64,000 nt of DNA from Muraenolepis orangiensis. Taxonomy: Eukaryota > Chordata > Actinopteri > Gadiformes > Muraenolepididae. The notes under the pieces are model-generated. The model worked only from the letters and a program-made list of their open reading frames with translations. It had not been told where the DNA came from and did not search any database. The position numbers and the translations under genes were made by a program. Positions 49,001 to 60,500 of the stretch are shown one piece after another; position 1 is the first letter of the stretch, and the number at the start of each line of letters is the position of its first letter. The stretch is taken from contig CM051001.1 in NCBI GenBank assembly GCA_027704905.1, forward strand, positions 36,619,565-36,683,564. Direction: 5' to 3'.

Positions 49001-49122
49001 GAATGCCATAACTGAAAAATTAATGATATTAAACACATTATGACCCAATAGAGTAATGTCATAAGAATCTCACCGTCGGTCACTCCAACCAGGAACACAA
49101 GCACAGCCGCCCTGTAGAGCAT
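39329..49122 (-). CDS. CD2/SLAM-like Ig receptor copy B, six Ig domains, two ITIM-like motifs
   Basis: Predicted exons, 5' to 3': 49122-49074 signal peptide; 47824-47528 V1; 47076-46819 C2-1; 46413-46117 V2; 45653-45396 C2-2; 44990-44694 V3; 44230-43973 C2-3; 39835-39737 transmembrane; 39513-39329 tail. Every junction is phase 1 with GT/AG sites. The sum is 1998 bp, so 665 residues and a stop, with no internal stop. V domains (99 residues) lack the B-F cysteine pair; C2 domains (86) keep LECLASGEQRVSC and VIKCSVSND. The membrane segment INIIAGSLAAIALLLTVALG is uncharged. The tail has VTYVDV (Tyr616) and VEYGHV (Tyr638), both ITIM-type. A cell-surface receptor on immune cells is inferred. The C2-3 to membrane intron hosts a 3.6-kb LTR element. 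Exon joining is predicted, not observed, and shorter splice forms are possible. Confidence 0.8.
39980..40137. repeat. (TA)n(TG)n microsatellite
   Basis: A TA run followed by TG repeats with two interruptions. Equivalent arrays lie beside the transmembrane exons of copies A (23630) and C (60420). Confidence 0.95.
40281..40653 (+). repeat. 5' LTR
   Basis: It runs from TGTCACGG to GCGTGACA. It contains a doubled GGTTGGCAGGGGGCGTGG segment, a GGGTATATATACG promoter-like motif near 40466 and AATAAAGCCGTTCG near 40578. Only 16 bases separate its end from the ATG at 40670, so any primer-binding site would overlap the gene or be atypical. Confidence 0.95.
40670..43505 (+). CDS. Repeat-rich Pro/Asp protein of the LTR element, one 7-bp frameshift
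   Basis: The frame opens with MDPGDLDEWRQIC 16 bases after the 5' LTR. About 115 residues are non-repetitive and look helical (LRDQ-like stretches such as QIQALREQEEAWEARLANMG). Then come about 72 copies of an 8-residue unit (24 bp) of type APHPADDV or APHPPEDV to about 42765, and 15 copies of a 16-residue unit (48 bp) of type QPPSADAAPYPPDDVT. It ends DDVTGGAR just before the polypurine tract. A 7-bp extra GCTGCAC near 41678 ends the first frame at 41704. Downstream, the shifted frame is open to 43505; without those 7 bases the length would be 942 residues. N-terminal position suggests a gag-derived protein, but I see no capsid or zinc-knuckle motif. Function unknown. Confidence 0.8.
43517..43889 (+). 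repeat. 3' LTR
   Basis: The sequence matches the 5' LTR apart from T for A at position 10. It follows the polypurine tract and is followed by the GTTAT target copy. Confidence 0.95.
43895..47870 (-). repeat. Three tandem V-C2 modules within receptor copy B
   Basis: Each module holds a C2 exon and a V exon. C2 exon starts at 43973, 45396 and 46819 give an exact 1423-bp period. Modules 2 and 3 differ by very few bases (V2 and V3 proteins differ at one residue, His/Asn), while module 1 is more diverged. The introns are duplicated too, which fits unequal crossing-over. Confidence 0.95.
48205..48889 (-). mobile_element. hAT element, BED-type, in first intron of copy B
   Basis: It has the same ends (TAGTGCTGTCA, TGACAGCCCTA) and target duplication ATATAAAC (48197-48204, 48890-48897) as 26019-26730. 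It keeps the same short transposase piece on the minus strand. It is an ancient insertion copied with the receptor gene. Confidence 0.9.
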
Positions 49123-49389
49123 TTTGCCTGTGTTGTCTCCGTTGAGTTCCACTGCTGGAGCCTATATTCACATGAGCCAAGAAGAGGAAGTACGCTTAGT
49201 TAAAGGTCTGCAATATTCACCACACTTTTACTAAAAGGGCCATTACCTTTTTAGGATAAGATGTGTTAACAGTACATTTGTTTTTAGTGCAGACTCGGCA
49301 ATCTTCTAACATGCAATTCAAACTACTATACAAACAAATTAGGACATTTCATATTAATTCATATTAACACTGTCATAATATCCATGAAT

Positions 49390-49469
<80 letters not shown>
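49390..49469. repeat. (TAC)n microsatellite
   Basis: About 26 perfect units; the counterpart of the longer array at 28629 in the A block. Confidence 0.97.
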
Positions 49470-49789
49470 AAGTGTAGCAATCAAAAAGAGTGTCACAATT
49501 GTTATTCACCCTGTCTACACCAGAGGGCAGCATCAACCCTCATTACTTTTCGCCAACCCCATACGCGGGGTTTGCGGGAGGGAAGGGGCATTGCCCCCCC
49601 TAGTGGCTGAAATGAGTTACTAAAGTCTAAAATAGTTCCAATCCAAATATTTCTTGTATATAGATATCCAAATATTTTAATAGATGTAAGAAAATAAAAT
49701 GATTCTAACACAAACATCTCAATTATAGTACGTTTTGTTTTAAATCAGTTCATTTTTTAACATTACATTACATTACATAGTAATAATAA

Positions 49790-51219
49790 TAATAGTCAAG
49801 TCGATTGTCAATTCACAGTTTATACAAGTATAAGCAATGAGTGAAAATCATATGTGCAATACATGACGACAGACAGCAGTTATAAAAAACAGAATAGAAT
49901 ATAAGGAAGTGAAAAAGATATACAAAAATGTATTAGTTAAATATATAAAGATGCTATATATAAAATGCAATATGTCGGAAAAAGAGCTATATATATATAT
50001 ATAAATCAATGTAATAAAATATACATTGTTATATGCTATACACCAGTGGTCCCCAAACTAAGGCCCGCGGGCCGGATACGGCCCGCCTCCACATTTGGCC
50101 CGGCCCCCTGAACAATACCAGAGACGCATTATGATTTTTTTTTTTTAATCTTTAAAAAATATATATATTTTTTTTTTATGTTCATCAGTTCACACTGATG
50201 AACATACATAGGTAAGGTCACTTTTCTGAGTATAAACAAATTTAATCATAATAAAATCTACTGGGATAAAATCCATCTCCTCAACCATACTGGTAGTGAA
50301 ATGTATTGTGCTGTGTAGGTGCTGTATCACTTAGTTCGGTTTCTCAGCCTGCTTGCTTTGTGGTTTTCACAGGGAAGTTGATGAGAGAGAGCTGCAAACA
50401 GCGGTGTCTACAAGCCTACTGGAACCTACAAAAGGATTATAAGGAAGGAACACAAGAACTTTGAGAGACTGCTCATATGAGTCATTTGAGTAAGAGATTC
50501 TGCTCTGACAACTAAGCTAAACTTTTACCTGTTAAGATTGTGCACGGCACAACAGAAAGTTAATGTTCAGTGGACTTTTTTTCTGTGAAGAACCCAGAGA
50601 GGGTTATTTGGTTATTATTTATTTCACAAATAGTGTTATTTATTTCGTGACTTTTTTCTGTGAAGAACCCAGAGAGGGTTATTTGGTTATTATTTATTTC
50701 ATACATAGTGTTATTTATTTCATTAATAGTGTTATTATTTATTTCCTGACTTTTTTTTCTGTGAAGATCCCGGAAAGGGTTATTAATATTTGGTTATGTG
50801 TGGCTTTCTGGAAAACAATAAATGTTTACGTTTAGGCACCCCTGCGATCGTCACACTTTTTCTGTTACAAACTGACCCCGGCCCCCATCAGAGAAGGGAA
50901 AAGTTATGTGACCCTCACAGAAAAAAGTTTGGGGACCCCTGCTATACACCCTTGTTCAGCAGCCTGATGGCCTGACTGTGGAAGCTGTCTGTGCGGCACT
51001 TGATACTGCGGTATCGCCTGCCTGACAGTAAAAGTGAGTACAGTTCGTGGCTGGGGTGGGCATTGTCTTTTATGATGCGTTTGGCCTTGGCCACACACCA
51101 CTTGTGGTATATATCAAGGAGGGAGGGAAGCTCGCCTCCAACGATATACTGGGCCGTCCGCACCACCCTTTGAAGCGTTCTGCAATCGAGTGCAGTGCAG
51201 TTCCCGTACCAGGTGGTGA
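49790..51219 (-). pseudogene. Rex1/CR1-like LINE, 3' part
   Basis: The minus frame 50942-51230 reads TTWYGNCTALDCRTLQRVV, GELPSLLDIYHKWCVAKAK and YSLLLSGRRYRSIKCRTD, the RT C-terminal region. It is followed by a 3' untranslated part with TATACAAGTATAAGCAATG near 49815. A hAT element splits the untranslated region at 50044-50941. The upstream part of the same LINE is at 55069-56190, beyond an inserted L2. Confidence 0.85.
50044..50941. mobile_element. hAT element, target duplication CTATACAC
   Basis: It starts CAGTGGTCCCCAAAC and ends GTTTGGGGACCCCTG, with CTATACAC at 50036-50043 and 50942-50949. The interior has internal repeats with AACCCAGAGAGGGTTATTTG. No transposase is seen. Its truncated inverted relative is at 29525-30360. 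Confidence 0.93.
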
Positions 51220-54200
51220 TAATAATAATAATAATACATTTTATTTGTTGGGCGCCTTTCAAGACACCCAAGGACACCTTACAGAGCATGTATGCTACAG
51301 TCAAATTAAAATTATAAAAATATAAAAAAGTAAAAACAGTGGACTTCACAAAGTGTCCGCAGGGTTTAAAACAAGACAAACAACAGGAAGTAAAATGAAG
51401 AAAGGAAGAAAGATGGTACCGTTCATAAGGGATAAGCCAGTTTAAACAGATGGGTTTTTAGTTGGGTTTTGTAGGTTGTTATAGAATCAGACTGTCGGAT
51501 GTGTAGTGGCAGGGAGTTCCAGAGTCTGGGAGCCGAGCAACTGAAAGTTCGAGCACCCATGGTGCTGAGGCGTGAGCTGGGGACGGTGAGAAGTCCAACG
51601 GAGGAATAGCGGAGGGTGCGGGAGGGGGTGTACTCCTGAAGGAGGTCAGTGATGTAGATGGGGGTTAGATTGTGGAGAGCTTTGTAGGTGAGTAAGAGGT
51701 TTTTATAGTCAATCCGGTAGCGCACAGGAAGCCAGTGTAGTTGAATGAGAACGGAGGTGATGTGGTCAGATGAGTTAGTGTGGGTGATGATCCGGGCAGC
51801 AGAGTTCTGAATTATTTGCAGTCTGTTGAGGAGTTTGATGGGAAGGCCAGTCAGAAGTGCATTGCAGTAATCAATCCGGGACGTGACAAATGAGTGGACC
51901 AGGATTTCAGTGCTGGATTGGGACAGAGATGAGCGGACTCTAGAGATGTTCCGAAGATGGAAGAAGGCAGTGCGAGTGATGTTTTTAATGTGTGGTACAA
52001 ATGAGAGGGAGCCGTCCAGAATGACACCGAGGCTTTTTACTTGGGAAGAGAATGGTATGGGGAAGCCGTCGATGATGATGTTTGGAGCTGGGTTGTTTTG
52101 TGACTTGGTGAGGGTGGATTTGGAGCCGATGAGCAGGGCCTCAGTTTTGCTAGCGTTGAGCTTGAGGAAATTCCTGCTCATCCAGCTCCTGATGTCCTCT
52201 AGACAGGTGGTGAGGGAGGTGGGGGGCAGGGCAGTGGAGGGTTTGGAGGAAATGTAGACCTGTGTGTCGTCGGCGTAACAGTGAAAGTGAACCCCATGGT
52301 GACGGAGGATTTTGCCCAGGGGGAGGAGATATGTGATGAATAGGAGTGGACCCAGTACTGACCCCTGGGGGACACCCAGTGCAACAGAACACCCTGACTT
52401 TTGGTTCCCGAGTTGTACAAACTGTTGTCTGTCAGTGAGGTATGATGTGAACCAGGAGAGTGCAACACCAGTGATCCCAATGCCAGCCAGGCGGTCCAGG
52501 AGTAGTGGGTGGGAAATGGTGTCGAATGCAGCGCTGAGGTCGAGGAGGATGAGGATGGTGAGAAGTCCAGAGTCCGCTGCACGGAGGAGGTCGTCAGTGA
52601 TTTTAACCAGAGCCGTTTCAGTGCTGTGTTTTTGGCGGAAACCGGATTGAAAGGGTTCATGGAGGTTATTTATTTCCAGGTGGGACTGAAGCTGTGCGGC
52701 AACCACCCTCTCAAGGGTCTTGGAGATGAAGGGTAGGTTGGAGATGGGCCTGTAGTGGTTCAGATCGGCTGGGTCAGTACCGGGTTTTTTGAGGATGGGA
52801 GTGATTGCAGCCAGTTTGAGGGAGGGGGGTACAATTCCAGAGGTGAGGGATGAGTTAATTATGTCAGTGACCATGGGTGTTATGGCTGGTAGACAAGCCT
52901 TGACCAGGGTGGTGGGAAGAGGATCAAGCTGACAGGTGGTGGTTTTGGCTTTACGGATGAGCTCTGAGATGGTGTATTCCGATGCTGGGGTGAAGTTGGA
53001 GAGGGAGCTGATGAGTTGTTGGCCAGTGGTAACCATCCAGGGTGGATCACTTGAGGAGGTGCATGATGAGGCCAGCTGTAGGTGAATGGTGTTAATTTCA
53101 GAATGAAAAAAATGCAGAAATCGATCTGTGGAGATGTCTGGAGGGCGGGTTTGAGGAGGCTGAAGTAGGTGTCTGACTGTGGAGAAGAGAACTCTGTTGT
53201 TACCAGTGCTGATGAGGTTGGAGTAATAGGAGGATTTGGCATTGGAAAGTGCGTTTTTATAGTGATGAAGGTGATCTGAGTACATTTGGGTGTGAACTGA
53301 GAGTCCGGTGTTTTTGCACAGCCGCTCCAGTCGGCGGCCTGTGGCTTTGAGCTGACGGAGCTCAGAGGTAAACCAGGGGGCGGAGTGGGTGAATGAAACT
53401 TTTGCGAGTTTTCAAGGGAGCCAGGGCAGTGAGGGAGGAGGAGAGACAGTTATTGTAGTGATTCACCAGGTCAGCAGTGTGGGAGGATGGGGGAGGATTG
53501 GGGTAGGAGTTAATCAGGGTGGTGAGATATGTGGGGTTAATATGTTTAATGTTTCTGAAGGTGATGGACCGTTGTTCTTTGGCTTTAGAAAGGGGGGCAT
53601 GGATTTAAAAAATTACAGCTTTATGGCCAGAAATGGGGAACTCTGTGACAGCAAGGTTAGTGGGAGTGATGCCAGTGCAGCAGAGTAAGTCCAGTGTGTG
53701 CCCTTTGTTGTGAGTTGGGAGGTTTACATGCTGTGTGATACCGAGGCAGTCCAGGAGTGAGATGAAATCATTTGCAAAACCATTCGATGGGTCGTCAATG
53801 TGGATGTTGAAGTCACCCAAGAGGATAACAGTAGGGGACATTGCACATACAGATGTTAGTAGTGATGAAAATTCAGTGAGAAAAACAGCAGAGGGCTTTG
53901 GTGGTCTGTAGATGGAAATAATGATGGTGGGTTTGGAGCCAGAGAGTTGTACAGCTAAGCATTCAAAAGAGGAGTGATGGGGGACAGTGACTGCAGTGAC
54001 TTTAAAGATTTCACGGTACAACACAGCAAGCCCTCCCCCCCTCCCAGTGGCACGGGGTTTACTAATAAAAGCATACCCTGGGGGGACAGCTGCATTCAGC
54101 TGGGAGAAGTCATCAGACTGTTGCCAGGTCTCCGTGAGGCATAAAAAATCAAGCGTTTTGTCCACAATGAAGTCAGAAACCAGCAGGGCCTTATTGGTGA

Positions 54201-55068
54201 GGGACCTTATGTTAAACATACATAGTTTCAGACAGGTAAGTTGTGCATATGTGGATGCTTTAAGCAGAGGGGATAACACACTGTGATTAACAGTACGGGC
54301 GGTGCGAGGGGGGCGTGGCTCAGTGGACCAGAAAGAGTGGATTGTTTTGTTATTGTTGTGGGTTGCGTACTCAAAGTTTCGTCCAGATCCACGGTGAATG
54401 TATCTTGGTCGTTTGAGAATACCAGGGTGTTGGCGGGGAGCTGGCGGGGTCCTGGAGTAAGACCGGAGACGTAGCAGCTCCGCTGCAGAGTAACGCAGCA
54501 GCAGAGATGCGCTCATGACCGTGAGACACACAGAGCGCTCCATATGAGCAGTTTAAAAAATCCACGTAAGAGATAATAATTTAGTTAATAATTAACTAAA
54601 TGAAGACCTGCGTTGTCGAGGCGAGGAGCAGTCGTGTTGGTTGTAGGCGCGGGTTTTCGTGCGAGGCATACGGCGCTGGGGACGGGTTAGCCGGTAGTGG
54701 CTAATTTGTACGGGGCAGCCTCCGTGCTGGCAGCAATCCACAGGCGGAGGTTTTCACCCAGGAGAGCTGGCAGAATGGCAGCGGACACTTCTGAACTGGT
54801 GTGCTTTGCGGGGCGCACCAGAGCAGGCTATCGCTCTCCGGTCAAGAGAGCACAGCACAGAGGAGCCCAAGTAGTCCAGTACAGATGGGCCGTATACCGG
54901 CGAGGCTGGCTTCAAGCTACCGAGTGACAGCACAGTAGCACTAGCGTGTGTACAGACTGTTAAACGGGTTAGAGTCCAGTTGTAAAAGACATTCAGCAAA
55001 CACAAAACAGCACAAACAACGGAGGAGGCGCGGCAGCAACTTGCCAGCGGTCCCTCTCACTCGCGGCT
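51220..55068 (-). mobile_element. Nearly full-length L2-clade LINE inserted in the Rex1-like LINE
   Basis: The minus-strand element begins with about 500 bp of 5' non-coding sequence (55068-54550) and ends with an (ATT)n tail at 51220-51235. The host LINE is interrupted inside its coding sequence, between SVLTGC and TTWYGNC, with GTGAT at both junctions as a possible target duplication. Structurally it is the most complete LINE here. Confidence 0.85.
51423..54543 (-). pseudogene. L2 LINE endonuclease-reverse transcriptase ORF with frameshifts
   Basis: The endonuclease part (54543-53605) has LTETWQQ, ISIYRPPKPS and LLGDFNIHIDD, with ISGHKAV where SDH is usual. The RT part (53285-51423) has FQSGFRQKHSTETALVKI, LLDLSAAFDTISH, VPQGSVLGPLLF and the catalytic CYADDTQVYIS, ending with LHWLPVRYRIDYKNLLL. 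The first frame ends at a poly-T run near 53605, and the link to the RT needs at least one more shift near 53390. The G for D in the endonuclease motif and these shifts make activity unlikely. Combined length of about 1000 residues is normal for the clade. Confidence 0.88.
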
Positions 55069-56190
55069 CGTGATACACCCTGTAAGAACACTCTCAATTG
55101 TGCCGGTGTAGAATGTTCTCAGGATGCGGAGGCCCATGCTGAATTTCCTCAGAGGCCTGAGGAAATACAGGTGTTGTCGGGCCCTTTTCACCACGTGTGT
55201 GGTGTGCGTGGACCATGTGAGGTCCTTAGAGATGTGCACGCCGAGGAACTTGAAGCGGCTGACCCTCTCTACTGCAACACCGTTGATGGAGATAGCGGCA
55301 TGCTCTCCTCTCTGCTTCCTGTAGTCCACGATCAGCTCCTTGGTCTTCTTGACGTTGAGGGCGAGGCTGGCACCACTGCTCCAGTGATCAAACCTCCTCC
55401 CTGTAGGCTGTCTCGTCGTCGCCGGCGATCAGGCTCATCACTGTCGTGTCATCAGCAAACTTGATGATGACGTTGGAGCTGTGCATAGCCATGCAGTCGT
55501 GGGTGTAGAGTGAGTAGAGGAGAGGGCTCAGCATGCATCCCTGGGGGGCTCCCGTGTTGAGGGTCAGTGGCTCTGAGGTGGTGCTGCGCATCCTCACCAC
55601 CTGGCGGCAGTCCGACAGGAGGTCCAGTATCCAGCTGCACGTGGATGGGGGCACGCCTAGACCTCTAAGCTTGGTGCCGAGCTTGGCAGGAACTATTGTG
55701 TTGAACGCTGAGCTGTAGTCCACAAACAGCATTTGCACATAACAGTTCTTTCCCTCAAGGTGGAGGGCCATGGCAACTGCGTCGTCTGTGGATCTGTTTT
55801 GACGATATGCAAATTGCCATGGGTCCAGCGTGGCAGGTAACACGGAGCAAACAAAGTCCTTGACCAACCTCTCGAAGCATTTGCTGACAATCGAGGTGAG
55901 GGCTACAGGTCTATAGTCGTTCAGGCAGGTTACCTTGGGTTGTTTAGGGACAGGCATGATGGTGGACATCTTGAAGACCGCGGGAACAACAGCCTGGGAC
56001 AGGGAGAGGTTGAAGATGTCTGCAAAGACTCCTGCCAACTGGTCTGCGCATGCTCTGAGGACGCGGCCCAGGATGTCGTCGGGGCCTGCCGCCTTACGGA
56101 TGTTCAACCGCTTGAAGGTGCGACGCACATCCGCCTCCGAGATGTTCAGCAGGCTGGTCTCCTCAGGCGGTGCTGGCTTCGGCGGGCTGC
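55069..56190 (-). pseudogene. Rex1/CR1-like LINE, reverse transcriptase core
   Basis: The minus frame 55388-56128 gives LNIRKAAGPDDILGRVL, NDYRPVALTSIVSKCFERLV, WQFAYRQNRSTDDAV, LFVDYSSAFNTIVPAKLG, GAPQGCMLSPLLYSLYTHD and the catalytic KFADDTTVMSL. After a shift, 55057-55329 continues with SRFKFLGVHISKDLTWSTHT. The endonuclease half is missing (5' truncation at about 56190). Confidence 0.9.
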
Positions 56191-57036
56191 GGAATATATG
56201 TAATATATATGTAATATTGCATAAAGTGTCTTATTCCATATCAATAGTTAGGCTATAAAGTGTTCAACTTCCCGACTAGTTCGTTCAGGAATCATTTCTC
56301 GCAGGTCATCTTAGTTTAACATGATTTATTTCTCATAGAAGCCCGTTAGAGCACGACTCATGCTCAATGCATTGGAGCCCAGTGTCTCTTGGGTTCAATG
56401 GCACTTCAGAATACGCTTTGTTTCAGTACAGCAAAGCTAGACACAAGTGTGTTTAAGTCATGAAAAAAGCTGCTGCTCATTCTGTGTTATTCACTAGCGA
56501 AATACTGTTTCTATTTGTACATCTGTAAATAGAAATTGTAAATATAGAGTTCTTGAGTTTGTTACTGGCTTTTGTTTCAGTTTAGTAAGAGTCGTTTCTT
56601 TGAAGCAAGGTCAGGGCAACAGGGGGAAGTTGTGTGACTTCTTAGTGGTTTTTGGTTAAATACGATATAGCAATGTCTCAGCTATATAAGCTGATGTCTT
56701 TAGTAACAATTGGAGCTGCATCAGCAGGTGTAGAGAGGAGCTTCTCCTGCTTCAAACGAGCAAATCAATGGGCCAAAACCGTTTGAGCAGCCTTGCTCTG
56801 CTGGCCAATGAGAGGAAACTGGTCAAGTCTCTGGAACATAATGCCAGTTGGTATGACAGGGTAATAGACCATTTCCTCTATTACGCTGTCATAAAAACTG
56901 GAATTCTTTTCCAGAGACTTGAAAAAGAAAGTAGGGCAGAATTCACATATAAACAATAACAAATGTATAAGACACATTTTATGACATAGGCCTAAACTGA
57001 GCTTCCCCCATTTCAAACACCACAAGCTGCCACTGG
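56191..57036 (+). pseudogene. hAT element remnant, duplicate of 36.2-38.3 kb
   Basis: It matches the element at 36126-38283 without its two solo LTRs. The transposase end is at about 56690-56960: GAASAGVERSFSCFKRA, NQWAKTV-type sequence and LLANERKLVKSLEHN. The right terminus AGCTGCCACTG is at 57026-57036; the left terminus is lost at the LINE junction. Confidence 0.8.
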
Positions 57037-57208
57037 TAGGTGTGTGTGTGTGTGTTTGTGTATATATATATAGATATATATATATATCTATATAGATATA
57101 TATATCAGTGGCGAAGCGTGTCTATCACAACTGGACCTTCTGTAGATCAGGGGTTCCCAAACTTTTCAGCCCGCGACCCGCAAAATAACAGTGCTGGAGA
57201 CTGGAGAC
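57037..57208. mobile_element. Microsatellite and two short hAT-end fragments
   Basis: TG and TA repeats are followed by CAGTGGCGAAGCGTGTCTAT at 57107, the same terminus as at 7884, and CAGGGGTTCCCAAACTTTTC at 57148. Both are cut short. Confidence 0.5.
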
Positions 57209-58904
57209 CAGTGGCGGCTCGTCCATAGGGGCGCTCGGGCGCCGCCCCACCTGGTTGAGAGAAAAAAAATAATAATAATAATAATTGTGTTTTTAGATTT
57301 TAGATTTTTTGACCCCTAAAAATAAACTAAACATGTTTAAAATGAATAATAATTACTCATTTTAAGTATGTTTGTGTTTAAAATGCACAATAACGTTAAT
57401 ATAGCAAATATAAATCATTGTTTTGTGCGTGCTATTCTCCCCCCTCGTTTGTCATTGACGTCACTCTCATAGAAATCTAGTACCTACCTCCAAACCTGGG
57501 CGCAAGACCGGTGCGCCCAGGAACTCCGCGTCACTGCGCGCAAGCGGCCAATGAAAATGGATCAAGCAATTAAATGTAGCCTATCAAGGGTCCTAAATAC
57601 GATCTGTGGGAGCACATATTCTTGCGCCCGAACAAAGAAACCAGTCACGCATGCGCCACTCAAATTGAGTGGCGCATGCGTGAGCAAATTGAGTGGCGCA
57701 TGCGTGAATGCGTGAGCAAAGAAAACCAGTCACGCATGCGCCACTCAATTGTAGCCTAGTTGAACCTTATTTGTAAAGCCTGTACTGCTCTGCTCTCAGT
57801 TCGCGTCTTGCTGTCTGAGGAGAGGTACGTTTTTGTTGTCCCGGTTATAGTTTTAGATTTATTTTTATTGTGGACGATGTAAACGTAAAGTAAAGGGGAT
57901 AAGAAATGTTGGTCTTGCTGTATAAACATGCAGCTTGTGTCATTTGTATGTAAACGGTGTGGATTGGGGTTTTGTAAGTTTATCGTGGACACGTGCTTCC
58001 CCAATGCTAGCTACAGGGTCCTCCGTGTGTTTGTCTGCTAATATATGCTGTGGTCGAATGTATTAAGCATTTGTATTTTATTTAATTAGTTTAATTCAGA
58101 AGCATTTGTTAATGAGTCAGTTCGCGTCTTGCTGTCTGAGGAGAGAATAGTTGTATAGTTATAGTTATAGTTGTGTAGTTCTTGTATAGTTAGTATAGCA
58201 TAGGTACATAGATTAAACTGTATATCGTATAGTAGTGTACATAGGACCCAGTACCTTTTTAATTTGTAAGCTTAACATTGTATTGCATTTATCTCAGGAC
58301 TTGTATCAGTCTATTTTATTATCTTCTATTTTGTTCTAATTACTTTTGCACACTCGAATGTAAGACCATATTGAGGTATTATTTTTGATGGCACACTGGG
58401 TAGTCTTTCTAATATAAGACCATATTTTTTTCTTATGTTTATTTTCTACTAGGTATTACTGTGTTCATAATTGCTAATTGAAGCACCATATAATAAATGT
58501 TCTTTCACCATAAGTTTCAAGTTTGTTTATTATTTGTCACAACAAAATACAGAATACTTTATAATGAAATGCTTGTTTCTGTATGAGCCCCTGAGATTGT
58601 GCTACATACAGTAAAAATAAAGTAAGTAAAAAAGCAAATTAAGCAGTAAGTAAAGGAATGTTCAGTCAATAGACATATATACAATACAGAGTAGAATGAG
58701 TAACAGTGAGGTTTATATTTATATTATGTATAGTTTTTTATTTGTATTTCTTTAATTCGCCCTCTCGGTCGTTTACATGGAGAAATGGCGTCACCGTCTG
58801 GGAAAATGCGGTATTGCACAGCAGATATGATTTTTTTTTTTAAATGCGATTTTTTTTTTTTACCTCTGCGCCCCTCCTACTTCGGATGTCACCGGCCGCC
58901 ACTG
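57209..58904 (+). mobile_element. Non-autonomous hAT element, uninterrupted copy
   Basis: It starts CAGTGGCGGCTCGTCC and ends CGGCCGCCACTG. It corresponds to the outer element at 18122-21731 without the nested insertion; the empty site GGATCAAGCAATTAAATG is near 57558. No transposase is seen. Confidence 0.85.
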
Positions 58905-59700
58905 CCTTGAGACTTCTTCGTGTCTCACCCTAACGTATCGATCAGGTGTAATTATCACTGACGCTCAAATCTTGCCAAAGAGTGGGCTTATTTTGCCATT
59001 CTTTAATGCGAAACGGTCTGGAAGTGAAGCCGAACCTTTACCATACTGTAATGTTCCACAAAAAGGCGGAGGCAGGACTGACGTGCTCGGTTCTTTAAAT
59101 TACTTGTTGTTATCAGCAGAACGTTGCACGCAGGTTACAGAACACAGGTTGAATGACCAATTTTATTAAGACACACTAATATCACGCAGGCATGCCGCCG
59201 GTTCAACGTCACACACCAGCAAGCCATCCCCCTCTGCTCAGCCAATCACAGCCCCGCACACGACTGCTCTGTGATTAGCTGAGAGACAGGGGACGGCTGA
59301 CTGACACACACAGCAACCCATTACCGCATCGCTACAATCCGTTATATGTTAGTTTACAAGAATATCTATAGCGACTTGATTGAGCCGTTTTTTTTTACGT
59401 ATTCAGCGACTACACAATAGCGTTAAGCTGTCGAGCACGCCGTGCTTTCCATGTAAAATAACAAGGACCTTTTGCCAACCGTAAAACTGTGCATGCATGG
59501 AAATGATGTAATTTATGGGAAACAAGAAACATCGCTGTTTGCGTGGCGTACTACGCATACAGTAACGGAAGACACTTAAGCTGCCATAAAGCCAAACAAG
59601 AAGATTAAACAAATATTAGTAAAATGGTTAAGATTTCTAATAACTAAATACTAAATACAATAATTGACATGAAGGTGATGATGATAGTGCACTAAGTCCA
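58905..59700. repeat. Duplicated non-coding flank of receptor copy C
   Basis: Nearly identical to 21732-22560 in the same orientation, and part of the A/C block duplication. No gene was recognised. Confidence 0.7.
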
Positions 59701-59780
59701 ATGTAGGTTCAGCCAAAACGTCCTCATGAATGTCCCCACAGAATAAACATCAGAAACAGGGGTTCAATGAAAGTGGCCTT

Positions 59781-60414
59781 TTAGACGCTGGAAGACGGAA
59801 GTCTTCCTGGCAGCTCAGAAGGTCCAACGGGGCCGCTGGCACTCTGGCTCGATCGCCGTCTCCACATCACCAGACGTGTGTGTTTCCAGCTGTTAGGGTC
59901 TGGTCCTTCGGGGCTGAGAGTACAAACAGTCCACGTTAGTTTCAACCGAGCGGAGAAAAAAGGAGGAACTGAGAGAGCAGAACGCAGTTTTAACCCAAGA
60001 GGTGTTGCAATGTCTATCACCTCCCAAAATATGACAGTGTTCCATTCCATTCCTGTGACTGTACTCACATTGTTACGCAACATTAGACTCTACTTAATGT
60101 AGTATGTAGCAAAGAGCCCGCCATTTTGTACCTTTCGAGGTTTTCTTCCTTCGCGCGCAGTAGACTCCCAATGCAACTGTTAGCAGCAGCGCAATCGCCG
60201 CCCGAAAACCATTTATTATTATATGGATGCGCTCTGGGAAAAAAGTATGGCAGACAGAGGACAAACATCTATATATATATCTATATCTATATCTATATAT
60301 CTATATCTATATATCTATATAGATATATAGATATACTTCATTATTTTCACACCTCATTAACAATTGTTGCTAAAATCCATTTATCACTGACATATATATA
60401 TATATATGTATGTT

Positions 60415-60500
<86 letters not shown>

